A stretch of 35,193 nucleotides of DNA. It comes from an uncultured Bacteroidales bacterium (GTDB lineage: Bacteria > Bacteroidota > Bacteroidia > Bacteroidales > UBA932). Shown one piece after another: positions 7,445 to 15,364 of this stretch; positions within the stretch are counted from its first letter, which is position 1, and each line of letters starts with the position of its first letter. The stretch covers positions 1 to 35,193 of the forward strand of contig CASFPH010000023.1 in assembly GCA_949296645.1 (NCBI GenBank). Direction: 5' to 3'. The position numbers and the translations under genes were made by a program. The notes under the pieces are model-generated. The model was not told the DNA's origin, searched no databases, and saw only the letters and a program-made list of their open reading frames with translations.

Positions 7445-9211
7445 ATGGATAAGAAAATAAAAGTTATAATAGACAATAAATCCGTGGAGGTTGCGCCGGG
7501 TACTACTATATATCAGGCTGCAAAACAGGCAGGTGTGGATATTCCCGTGCTGTGCTATATGAATCTCCATGATCTCGGCGTAGAAAATAAACCTGGCGGA
7601 TGCAGGATATGTGTGGTGGAAGTTGAAGGCCGCAAGAATCTTGCTCCGTCGTGTTCGACCGAATGTACAGAAGGAATGGTTGTCAGGACACATTCGGTAA
7701 GGGTGCTCAATGCACGCAAGAATGTGCTTGAACTCATTCTGTCGGATCATCCCAAAGATTGTCTCCTCTGTCAGAAATCGGGAAGATGTGAACTTCAGGA
7801 TCTTGCTGTAAGAATGGGTATAAGGGAGATTCATGCTGTCGAAAATGCATTGGTATCTACCTACAGGAAAGACGAGTCGCCTTCGATAATACGCAATATG
7901 GACAAGTGCGTAATGTGCAGAAGGTGTGAGACAATATGCAATGAGGTGCAGACTGTAGGGGCTTTGAGTGCAGTTAACAGAGGTTTCAATGCCGTAGTGG
8001 CAACTGCCTTTGAGCAGGATCTCAAGGATTCGAGATGTACATTCTGCGGACAGTGCGTGGCTGTATGTCCTACGGGGGCCCTTACTGAAGTAGACCATAC
8101 TCCGAAAATAATAAATGCACTTGCAGATCCGTCCAAAACCGTTATTGTCCAGACGGCTCCTGCAGTGAGGGCGGCTCTCGGTGAGGAATTCGGTTTCGCA
8201 CCAGGAACACTTGTTACCGGAAAAATGGTTACGGCATTGAGAAGACTCGGCTTTGACAAGGTCTTTGATACTGATTTTGCTGCTGACCTTACCATAATGG
8301 AAGAAGGAACAGAACTTCTCAAGCGTATTACAGGATATCTGAACGGAGACAAAACAGTAAAACTGCCGATATTGACGTCTTGTTGTCCCGCGTGGGTGAA
8401 TTTCTTCGAATGGAACTATCCGGACATGCTGGATGTGCCTTCATCCGCCAAATCCCCGCAACAGATGTTCGGAGCTCTGGCAAAGACTTATTTTGCCAAG
8501 ATGATGGGTATAGACAGAAAGAATCTGGTAGTTGTTTCCGTTATGCCGTGTCTGGCCAAAAAGTACGAGTGCCAGAGAGATGAGTTCAAGGTTGACGGCA
8601 ATCCAGATGTCGATTATTCGATTTCCACCAGAGAACTGGCACATCTGATAAAACTTGCCAACATTGATTTTGCATCGCTTCCTGATTCCGGTTTTGACGA
8701 TCCTATGGGTGAATCCACTGGAGCTTCCGTGATATTCGGTGTTACCGGAGGCGTAATAGAAGCTGCCGTAAGAACCGCTTACGAAATATATACAGGTAGA
8801 AAACTGGAAAGTGTTGATTTCCACGAATTGAGGGGCTTTGAAGGGATAAGGACAGCGACAATCGATTTCAACGGGCTGAAACTCAATATAGGCATCGCAC
8901 ATAAACTAGGGAATGCCCGCAAGTTGCTCGACGGCATACGTGCGGGAATGTATAATTTCCATGCAATAGAGATAATGGCCTGTCCGGGAGGATGTATAGG
9001 AGGAGCCGGCCAACCGCTGCATCATGGAGATTCATCGATAATTCAGGCAAGAATGGATGCCATTTACAGGGAGGATGCCGGGAAAAAGATCCGTAAATCA
9101 CATGAAAATCCGTATATCAAGCGGGTTTACGGGGATTTTCTTGGATATCCTATGAGTGAAAAGGCTCATGAATTGTTGCATACTCATTATTTTAAAAAGG
9201 AAAAACTATAA
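7445..9211 (+). CDS. hydA: [FeFe] hydrogenase catalytic subunit
   Basis: This 588-residue enzyme reduces protons to H2, or the reverse. An N-terminal plant-type [2Fe-2S] domain has Cys37, 53, 56, 70. It is followed by the His/Cys3 [4Fe-4S] site (His102, Cys106, 109, 115) and two [4Fe-4S] sites (Cys155/158/161/165 and Cys198/201/204/208). The H-cluster domain has the three diagnostic motifs: TSCCPAW (Cys313 as proton relay, Cys314 as ligand), MPCLAKKYE (Cys369) and MACPGGC (Cys513, 517). The C-terminus carries the small-subunit-like region. With HydB and HydC this makes a soluble electron-bifurcating (group A3-type) complex that couples NADH and reduced ferredoxin to H2. Maturases HydE, HydF and HydG are needed and are not in this window. 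Confidence 0.96.
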   Translation: MDKKIKVIIDNKSVEVAPGTTIYQAAKQAGVDIPVLCYMNLHDLGVENKPGGCRICVVEVEGRKNLAPSCSTECTEGMVVRTHSVRVLNARKNVLELILSDHPKDCLLCQKSGRCELQDLAVRMGIREIHAVENALVSTYRKDESPSIIRNMDKCVMCRRCETICNEVQTVGALSAVNRGFNAVVATAFEQDLKDSRCTFCGQCVAVCPTGALTEVDHTPKIINALADPSKTVIVQTAPAVRAALGEEFGFAPGTLVTGKMVTALRRLGFDKVFDTDFAADLTIMEEGTELLKRITGYLNGDKTVKLPILTSCCPAWVNFFEWNYPDMLDVPSSAKSPQQMFGALAKTYFAKMMGIDRKNLVVVSVMPCLAKKYECQRDEFKVDGNPDVDYSISTRELAHLIKLANIDFASLPDSGFDDPMGESTGASVIFGVTGGVIEAAVRTAYEIYTGRKLESVDFHELRGFEGIRTATIDFNGLKLNIGIAHKLGNARKLLDGIRAGMYNFHAIEIMACPGGCIGGAGQPLHHGDSSIIQARMDAIYREDAGKKIRKSHENPYIKRVYGDFLGYPMSEKAHELLHTHYFKKEKL

Positions 9212-9224
9212 TATTTGAACAGGT

Positions 9225-9710
9225 ATGAAAAAAATAGAATTGTCGGATTGCGATCTTAAGGTGATTTCCGATATCTGTGCAAAATATGAAAAGAAGGAAT
9301 CGGAGCTTATAAATATTCTCCATAAAATACAGTCGCATTTCGGGTATCTTCCGGAAGAGGTTCAGCGTGCCGTTGCATCAGAATTGGATATTCCTGTGGC
9401 AAGAGTGTACGGAGTGGTTACGTTCTATTCCTTTTTTACCATGCAGCCTAAAGGAAAGTATGCCGTTTCGGTATGTCTGGGAACGGCATGTTATGTCAGG
9501 GGAGCCGAGGCTGTGGTTGCGGCTCTTGAGAAGGAATTGGGAATAAAGGTAGGAGGGGTGACCGATGACGGACTCTTCTCTCTTGACTGTCTCAGGTGTG
9601 TCGGTGCATGCGGGCTAGCTCCCGTGATGATGGTGGGGGAAAAGGTTTACGGAAGGGTTACGCCGGAGCAGGTAGGACATATCCTTGACGAGTATCGCAG
9701 GAATAGCTGA
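9225..9710 (+). CDS. hydC: NuoE-like [2Fe-2S] subunit of bifurcating [FeFe] hydrogenase
   Basis: This 161-residue thioredoxin-fold ferredoxin is homologous to NuoE and forms the electron-carrying unit with HydB. Cluster ligands are Cys84 and Cys89 (CLGTAC) and Cys125 and Cys129 (CVGAC), in a standard NuoE spacing, with an N-terminal helical bundle (residues 10-60). It follows hydA by 13 bases and closes the operon. In many clostridial and Thermotoga-type clusters hydC comes first, so its last position here is a difference in order, not in content. No terminator was found after it; the next gene has its own promoter. Confidence 0.92.
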   Translation: MKKIELSDCDLKVISDICAKYEKKESELINILHKIQSHFGYLPEEVQRAVASELDIPVARVYGVVTFYSFFTMQPKGKYAVSVCLGTACYVRGAEAVVAALEKELGIKVGGVTDDGLFSLDCLRCVGACGLAPVMMVGEKVYGRVTPEQVGHILDEYRRNS

Positions 9711-9742
9711 TTTTAGGTATTCCTTCAGCCGCAATATTGTCT

Positions 9743-9750
9743 TATTTTTG
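9743..9750 (+). promoter_or_regulatory. -7 box placed almost on the start codon of the His-rich gene
   Basis: TATTTTTG fully matches TAnnTTTG and ends only five bases before the ATG at 9756. The predicted transcript start is within a base or two of the start codon, so the message would be leaderless or nearly so. Confidence 0.5.
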
Positions 9751-9755
9751 CATCC

Positions 9756-10127
9756 ATGAACAATATATGCGGATATAGAAGATTACTGAACGTTTTTAAG
9801 GGAGTTGTGCTGATACTTCTTTTTCTGGAGTGTTATGTCAGCGCAACTCTTTTTATGCATTCGCATTACGACAGTCGCGGAAGCCTTATAGTACGTCATT
9901 CCCATCCGTATTCATCACCGGAACATTCACATTCGGGAGAAGAGATCATATGGATAGATCTTTTCTCTTCCTTTGATTCTGAGGCTGCTTCGGATTGCAT
10001 GCCGGATCTTTCGGCTCCGGTTTTCTTCAGCAAGCCATCGTATTGTCTGCCTCTACCGACTGAGTTTCAGCAATTTTGCGGCTCAATATTTTCCAGAGGT
10101 CCTCCCGTTTCCGTCCGGCTCGGCTGA
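9756..10127 (+). CDS. Small exported or membrane-anchored histidine-rich protein
   Basis: This 123-residue protein was not recognised with certainty. A hydrophobic segment at about residues 15-33 (VVLILLFLECYVSATLF) is a signal peptide or membrane anchor. It is followed by a histidine-rich stretch (HSHY, RHSHPY, PEHSHS at about 35-60) and then an acidic, aromatic and proline-containing tail with Cys residues. Paired HxH motifs suggest binding of a transition metal (Zn, Ni, Co or Cu; which one cannot be said) in the periplasm. It lies 106 bases upstream of a TonB-dependent receptor on the same strand, so a joint role in metal or metal-chelate uptake is inferred. The start is supported by the promoter box and by the export signal. 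Confidence 0.6.
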   Translation: MNNICGYRRLLNVFKGVVLILLFLECYVSATLFMHSHYDSRGSLIVRHSHPYSSPEHSHSGEEIIWIDLFSSFDSEAASDCMPDLSAPVFFSKPSYCLPLPTEFQQFCGSIFSRGPPVSVRLG

Positions 10128-10132
10128 TATTC

Positions 10133-10177
10133 TAATCGTTTTTATTTCACAAGACGATTACTACATGTAATTGTCGT
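10133..10177. promoter_or_regulatory. Overlapping dyad symmetries, candidate operator
   Basis: TAATCGT (10133-10139) and ACGATTA (10154-10160) form a perfect seven-base inverted repeat with a 14-base spacer. The second arm also starts an imperfect 24-base palindrome (10154-10177) centred on ACATGT, with nine of twelve pairs matched. The element lies between the His-rich gene and the receptor, about 45 bases before the putative receptor promoter, as a repressor site would. Confidence 0.4.
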
Positions 10178-10193
10178 TTATAATCATCTTCGT

Positions 10194-10211
10194 ACGGGTG
10201 GTATGGCCCGT
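10194..10211 (+). repeat. Short hairpin upstream of the TonB receptor
   Basis: ACGGG (10194-10198) pairs with CCCGT (10207-10211) over an eight-base loop. There is no T-run, so it is not a terminator. It sits about ten bases upstream of the near-consensus box GAATTTTG (10221-10228) that precedes the receptor start at 10234. Confidence 0.25.
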
Positions 10212-10233
10212 GCCTTAATCGAATTTTGCATTT

Positions 10234-12576
10234 ATGAAAACAAGAAAATATCTGTTTATATTATTGTCATTAATCATATTGCCGGTTTTGTCGGAGGCTC
10301 ACGGCCTCGATTTGCCGGCAGGCAGGTCTGTAATCGACAGTCTGAAACGCATGGTCCCGGATGCGAATATTGTAGGCCATGTCGTGGAAAAGGGAACTGG
10401 AAATCATGTGCCGTTTGCCACGATTTCCGTAAAAGGAACGAACATATCCGTTATGACGGATTATACCGGGCATTTCTTTATCAAGAACATGCCGGCAGGC
10501 ACATTTTCGGTCTCAGCTTCGGCCATGGGGTATTCTTCGGCGGAAACATCGGTGAAAATAGACGAAAGCAAGATAACGGAACTTAACTTCGAACTTCTTC
10601 AGAGCGCGATCGATATTGATGAAATCGTGGTTTCCGCTACAAGAAACGAAACGGACAGGAAAAAGACATCCACGATTGTGAATGTCGTTTCCGGAAAACT
10701 TTTCAATTCCGTTTCGTCCAATACGCTTTCAGAAAGCGTATGTTTCCAACCTGGAGTTAGGGTGGAGAACAGTTGCGCCAACTGTGGGGCAGTGCAGATG
10801 AGAATAAACGGGCTTGAAGGTCAGTATACGCAGATGCTTCTGGACAGCAAGCCGATATTCAGTTCTCTGGCCGGTGTCTACGGTCTTGAGCAGATGCCGG
10901 TATCCATGATAGAGAGGGTTGAGGTGATAAGGGGCGGTGGTTCCGCACTTTTCGGCTCTAATGCAATAGGCGGAGTCGTGAATATCATAACTAAGGAACC
11001 TTTGCGGAATTCCCTGAGTATTTCTAACAATTTGAATGTACTGAAATCAGGAAAGAAGGACAATAATTTGTCATTCAACGGATCATACGTCTCAGATGAT
11101 CACAAGACAGGTGTTTATCTCTTCGGAATGTTGAGAAACAGAGAGGCGTATGACCGGAACGGTGACGGATTTTCTGATATACCCGAACTGAAGTCGCAGA
11201 CAGCCGGATTCAGGGGGTATCACAAATTGTCCCCGTATTCAAGACTTACGGCTGAATATCATCATATTACAGAATACAGGAGAGGTGGAGACAGTCTCGA
11301 ACTCCAGCCTCACGAAACCGATATAGCCGAACAGACCAGGCATTACATAGATGGGGGAAGCCTTACTTATGATTTCCACTCTCCTGATCAGAAACATCTT
11401 TTCAGCATACATGGAGCGTTGCAGAATATAGACAGGGAGAGTTATTACGGTGTAAAAAAGAATCCAGATGCCTATGGAAGGACAAATGATCTTTCCATAA
11501 ATGTCGGGACACAATATACCTATCGGATTGAACGTCTTTTCTGGAGCCCGTCGGATTTTACAGTCGGACTTGAATATTCCGGAAACAATCTTCATGATAA
11601 ATTTCTCGGTTACGGACGTGACATGAAACAAAATACCTGTATTTGGGGAGGCTATTTTCAGAATGAGTGGAAAAGCGACAGGCTGAACTTTCTGGTAGGG
11701 GCAAGGATAGACAAACACAATCTGATGAATAACGCGGTTGTCAGCCCGAGAGTAAACCTCAGGTATTCTCCGGCTGAATGGATAGGCTTGAGGGCCAGTT
11801 ATTCAAGCGGATTCAGGGCTCCGCAGGCATTCAACGAGGATCTCCATATAGAAGCAGTCGGCAGTACAGTTTCCGTGATAAGGATGCAGAAGGATCTCAA
11901 GCCGGAATATTCGCACAGTATATCAGCTTCTGCTGATCTTTATCACAGTTTCGGCAAGTTGCAGGTTAATCTTCTGCTGGAAGGATTTTATACGAGACTT
12001 GAGAATATGTTCGATCTTGTAAATACTGAAAAATACGATGAGTTCGGCAACCTGGTTTACGAAAGAGTGAATGCCAACGGTGCCAGAGTTGCAGGACTGA
12101 ATGCGGAAATAATGATGGGAATTCCTAAGGTATTCAGTGTCCAGATGGGATATACTTTCCAGAAAAGCCGTTATCTTGAAGATTTCGAATGGGTTTCCGA
12201 TCTGCCGGCGCAGAGAAACATGTTCAGAACACCGGACAATTATGCTTATCTTACATCGGAATTCTTTTTGTGGAAGAATCTTAAACTTTCGGTTTTCGGC
12301 AATTATACCGGTTCCATGCTGGTTCAGCATGCATCTACTGGCCCTGGCGTGAAAAATTCACAGGTATGGACGGAATCCTTTATAGATATTGGAAGCAGAA
12401 TTTCCTATGAATTCAGACTGTCACCTTCGTGCAGAATGGAACTTAACGGAGGTGTAAAGAATATTTTTGACGAGTATCAGAAGGATTTGGATTTCGGGGC
12501 TTCAAAAGATGCCGGATATATATACGGTCCGACTTTCCCGAGACTGTTTTTTGCCGGGATAAGGTTTTCCATATAG
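10234..12576 (+). CDS. TonB-dependent outer-membrane receptor with CxxC plug motif
   Basis: This 780-residue receptor imports a scarce substrate across the outer membrane using TonB energy. Residues 1-22 are a signal peptide. A carboxypeptidase-D-like beta-sandwich domain follows (about 46-125), then a TonB-box-like DEIVVSATR (129-137), the plug (about 138-257, with RINGLEGQYTQMLLD and the conserved IERVEVIRGGGSALFG) and a 22-strand-type barrel ending in an aromatic GIRFSI. There is no STN domain and no SusD partner, so it is a siderophore/metal/vitamin-type receptor rather than SusC. The plug carries Cys170 plus a Cys181-x2-Cys184 pair (SCANCG), which could bind metal or form a disulfide. 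The His-rich neighbour supports a metal or metal-chelate substrate, which remains inference. Confidence 0.85.
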   Translation: MKTRKYLFILLSLIILPVLSEAHGLDLPAGRSVIDSLKRMVPDANIVGHVVEKGTGNHVPFATISVKGTNISVMTDYTGHFFIKNMPAGTFSVSASAMGYSSAETSVKIDESKITELNFELLQSAIDIDEIVVSATRNETDRKKTSTIVNVVSGKLFNSVSSNTLSESVCFQPGVRVENSCANCGAVQMRINGLEGQYTQMLLDSKPIFSSLAGVYGLEQMPVSMIERVEVIRGGGSALFGSNAIGGVVNIITKEPLRNSLSISNNLNVLKSGKKDNNLSFNGSYVSDDHKTGVYLFGMLRNREAYDRNGDGFSDIPELKSQTAGFRGYHKLSPYSRLTAEYHHITEYRRGGDSLELQPHETDIAEQTRHYIDGGSLTYDFHSPDQKHLFSIHGALQNIDRESYYGVKKNPDAYGRTNDLSINVGTQYTYRIERLFWSPSDFTVGLEYSGNNLHDKFLGYGRDMKQNTCIWGGYFQNEWKSDRLNFLVGARIDKHNLMNNAVVSPRVNLRYSPAEWIGLRASYSSGFRAPQAFNEDLHIEAVGSTVSVIRMQKDLKPEYSHSISASADLYHSFGKLQVNLLLEGFYTRLENMFDLVNTEKYDEFGNLVYERVNANGARVAGLNAEIMMGIPKVFSVQMGYTFQKSRYLEDFEWVSDLPAQRNMFRTPDNYAYLTSEFFLWKNLKLSVFGNYTGSMLVQHASTGPGVKNSQVWTESFIDIGSRISYEFRLSPSCRMELNGGVKNIFDEYQKDLDFGASKDAGYIYGPTFPRLFFAGIRFSI

Positions 12577-12595
12577 AATCTTGAATAAAAACTTG

Positions 12596-12647
12596 AAAAA
12601 GAGGCTGTATCGTAATGTGCATGAAGCATACGATGCAGCCTCTCTTT
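12596..12647. terminator. Bidirectional terminator between convergent operons
   Basis: GAGGCTGTATCGTA (12601-12614) pairs with TACGATGCAGCCTC (12629-12642), one G-T pair, loop of 14 bases. An A-run lies to the left and a T-rich stretch to the right. It ends both the receptor transcript and the SusCD/TlpA operon. Confidence 0.8.
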
Positions 12648-12685
12648 ACCTTCATTAAGGCAATAGCAGATAATTTTTATTGATA

Positions 12686-13867
12686 TCAGATGTTGTTTTC
12701 AAGAAAAGCATTGAGGAACGCGCCTCTTACTTCGGTTTCTACGATTATACCGTTCCTGTCCAGCATTATGCAGTAGGGAACTCCGGTTACCATGTATGTG
12801 TTCATTACAGGACCTTCAAAGGATTTTCCATCCCTAAGTTGTGTCCATGACATGTTTTCTTCTTTCAATGCTTTGAGCCAGTCCGATTCCTTTTCGTCCA
12901 GAGAGATGCTTACTATATCAAAGTCTTTTCCCGAATATTTTTCAAATACCTTTTTAAGATGTGGAATTTCACCTCTGCACGGCCCGCACCAGCTTGCCCA
13001 GAATTCGAGCATTACGAACTTGCCTTCAGGAATGAATCCGGAAAGTTTTACGGCTTTCCCTTCTTTGTCAAACAGTTCTATGTCAGGATATTTTTCCCCT
13101 ATGGCAATGGCTTTTGCATTTTCGGCCTTTTCTGCAAGGGCCATGAACCTTGAGTTGTCTTTCCATGGAGCGTATAGAGCGTTTTTCATTTCGTCAAGTT
13201 CGCCGGCTGTGTATTCTATATACATGCCGTTGAGCATGTCGGAGAACATTTCAAGTGCAACAGGACTGGATGCATGTGCGGTAATGAACTGTTTCTTTAC
13301 ATCACGTATGTTCTTTTTCACCTTTTTCAGGGAAGACGCTATGATTACGGATTGTTCAATGTCTTCATTTCCGGTAAGCGAAGGTTTCTGATATACGTCG
13401 AGATATCTTCTGTGCAGATCCCTTTCCTCTTCAAGATATTTGCCGATACTGTTCTGGAATTCACTGTATGTGTCATGAACGGAAGATCCCTCTACTACGG
13501 GTACGATATTGGCCTCATAGCCTATTTCCGAAACGGAATCCATGTCTATCTTCATTTTTATGTCGGAATTCTCGATATAGATCGGGAATGAATATATCTT
13601 GCCGTAATCTTCCTCTCCTTCCTTGTTGGCATCTATGGAAACGTATACCCTGCACGGTTCTGTATTTCCCCTTATTTTAAAACTTCCGTCTGACACGGTG
13701 GCCTCTCCTATGGTTTCCGGTCCTTCTTCATTATATCTTATGATGGTTACCTTTGCATCCTTAAGCAACCCTCTGCCGTCCTTTATTTCACAGGAGAGGT
13801 TGAATCCTTCATGTTTGCAAGAAATGAAAGAGGCTATCGCAAAAAGTGCTATCAGTATTTTTTTCAT
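12686..13867 (-). CDS. TlpA-like thioredoxin-domain lipoprotein with N-terminal DUF4369-like domain
   Basis: This 393-residue envelope protein is a lipoprotein, with lipobox FISC and acylated Cys17. The N-terminal beta-rich part (20-130) looks like the DUF4369 domain common in Bacteroidota, followed by a helical linker (about 130-255). The C-terminal TlpA/AlkC-type thioredoxin domain has WCGPC at 293-297 and the cis-Pro region TGVPY. It would reduce or isomerise disulfides in exported proteins or handle thiol substrates. It is the last gene of the sigma-FecR-SusC-SusD operon, ten bases after SusD, so its client or substrate is probably linked to that importer. Confidence 0.85.
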   Translation of the reverse strand: MKKILIALFAIASFISCKHEGFNLSCEIKDGRGLLKDAKVTIIRYNEEGPETIGEATVSDGSFKIRGNTEPCRVYVSIDANKEGEEDYGKIYSFPIYIENSDIKMKIDMDSVSEIGYEANIVPVVEGSSVHDTYSEFQNSIGKYLEEERDLHRRYLDVYQKPSLTGNEDIEQSVIIASSLKKVKKNIRDVKKQFITAHASSPVALEMFSDMLNGMYIEYTAGELDEMKNALYAPWKDNSRFMALAEKAENAKAIAIGEKYPDIELFDKEGKAVKLSGFIPEGKFVMLEFWASWCGPCRGEIPHLKKVFEKYSGKDFDIVSISLDEKESDWLKALKEENMSWTQLRDGKSFEGPVMNTYMVTGVPYCIMLDRNGIIVETEVRGAFLNAFLENNI

Positions 13868-13877
13868 ATTTTGATGG

Positions 13878-15353
13878 TTATAGATTGTTTATATATTGAC
13901 TGTTCTGGGTGAGCAGATTGTTTCCGGCCCTTGCATCCTTTGGAACGGGCATATGGTAATGCCTGATGTTCATTCCGAGCCTTTCCGCTATGTCGCATCC
14001 GGCGTGTACCTTGAGCCTTACCGCATCAATGAACTCTTCACCGCATTCGGCACAGAATTCTATGTATTTGTGCATGAACAGGTGATCCATCAGCTCATTG
14101 TCCGGAATACCGTTGAAATGCTCCAGATCATATCCTGCGCGGGTGCATACATCCGCAAGAGCCTGTCTTGCTCCATTGAAGTCTTTTTCCATAATGCATG
14201 CCTCTGCCAGTATGTAGTAGACTTCCGCAAAACGCAGGAAATACTCGGTGTTTCCAGGCTGGTTCGGTGTAGAGTCGTCGTAAAGATATTTGTTTATGCG
14301 GGTCGGATTCAGTCTGAAAGCTGAAGCGAAGCATTCAGCAAAGCGGGTGTCATATCCGTTTCCAGTTTCCATATCCCCGTCCTGTGGCCCGTCCTTAAGC
14401 CTGTCTGCGATTGTCTTCACTGTTGATCCTGTCTGCATTATGCCGAAATCATAGAGGTAGAGCTGACATTTCTGGTTCGGACTCAAAGTGAACAGCGTGA
14501 ATACATGTTCAGGTGAAGAATATGCACCTTCATAGATTCTGCTGTATTTGTCTTCAAGGTAATATCCGTACTTGCGGCCTTCTTCCTTTATTGTACCGCA
14601 TAATGTTATTACATCTTTATACTTCTTCATGTAAAGGAGATTTCTTGCCTTCAGCAGCATCCCTGACAGTTGCGTTGCATATACGTGCGGTTTTATAACC
14701 GGACCTCCGTAAGGATCTGTCGAGTCAAGGGTTTCCCTTGCATACTGTATCACAAAGTCGAGGTCTTCGTTTATCTTTTCGTATGACGATGCTACGCTTT
14801 CCCTTTTTTGAGGGGTGTTGTTTCTTGCCGGTTTTTCCATATAGACGATTCCGCTTTCAGAGTTGATGTCCCAGTATTCTCCGAAAGTTTTCAGAAGCAT
14901 ATGGTGTGCAAGAGCCCTGTTGAATTTCGCTTCGGCAATGATTTCCATGTATCTTTTTTCTGATACGCCAGGTACGCTTTTCATTTCTTCCATGCGGGAG
15001 ATTACTGAATTTGCCATGTTTATTACCTTGTAAAGCCCGGTGTAGTAGTCCGTTATAAGTTTATTGTCTTCCTTTACCGTATTGCTTGCAAAATCAGTGG
15101 CACCGAATACGTTGCTTCTCGCAAGAGTCCCGCTCAAAACGAACTGGGCGTTTCTGTATGTACCCACCTCGTAACTCATCCATGAATAATAGACTCCTCT
15201 GAGCGCCTGCTCCGCCGATCTTTCATCTGTAATCAGCGTGTTGTCGTCAAGTACGTTTTCCGGTTTTATGTTGTCAAGAGAACCGAGAAGCTGGCATGAA
15301 TGCACAGACAGAACGGCAATGACGACTGATAATATTCTGTATATATTTTTCAT
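13878..15353 (-). CDS. SusD/RagB-family surface lipoprotein
   Basis: This 491-residue protein is the surface lid that captures substrate for the neighbouring SusC channel. The lipobox ends at Cys20 (SVHSC). The helical TPR-like SusD fold shows in AEAKFNRALAHHMLL and in the C-terminal FLRFAEVYYILAEACIMEKD, with the typical end segment EEFIDAVRLK. The start of the mature part (LDNIKPENVL) matches SusD families. It lies 11 bases after SusC. No glycoside hydrolase or other CAZyme is encoded in the operon, so the substrate could be a glycan fragment, a peptide or something else. Confidence 0.9.
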   Translation of the reverse strand: MKNIYRILSVVIAVLSVHSCQLLGSLDNIKPENVLDDNTLITDERSAEQALRGVYYSWMSYEVGTYRNAQFVLSGTLARSNVFGATDFASNTVKEDNKLITDYYTGLYKVINMANSVISRMEEMKSVPGVSEKRYMEIIAEAKFNRALAHHMLLKTFGEYWDINSESGIVYMEKPARNNTPQKRESVASSYEKINEDLDFVIQYARETLDSTDPYGGPVIKPHVYATQLSGMLLKARNLLYMKKYKDVITLCGTIKEEGRKYGYYLEDKYSRIYEGAYSSPEHVFTLFTLSPNQKCQLYLYDFGIMQTGSTVKTIADRLKDGPQDGDMETGNGYDTRFAECFASAFRLNPTRINKYLYDDSTPNQPGNTEYFLRFAEVYYILAEACIMEKDFNGARQALADVCTRAGYDLEHFNGIPDNELMDHLFMHKYIEFCAECGEEFIDAVRLKVHAGCDIAERLGMNIRHYHMPVPKDARAGNNLLTQNSQYINNL

Positions 15354-15364
15354 TTCCGTATGGT

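Noticed and set aside
10203-10586. Plus-strand frame of 127 codons overlapping the start of the TonB receptor
   Set aside because: It is out of frame with a receptor whose signal peptide and domains are clear; the peptide is an Arg/Gly-rich shadow.
12596-12647. Inverted repeat after the receptor as a mobile-element end
   Set aside because: Its position between two convergent transcripts with flanking A and T runs is that of a bidirectional terminator.
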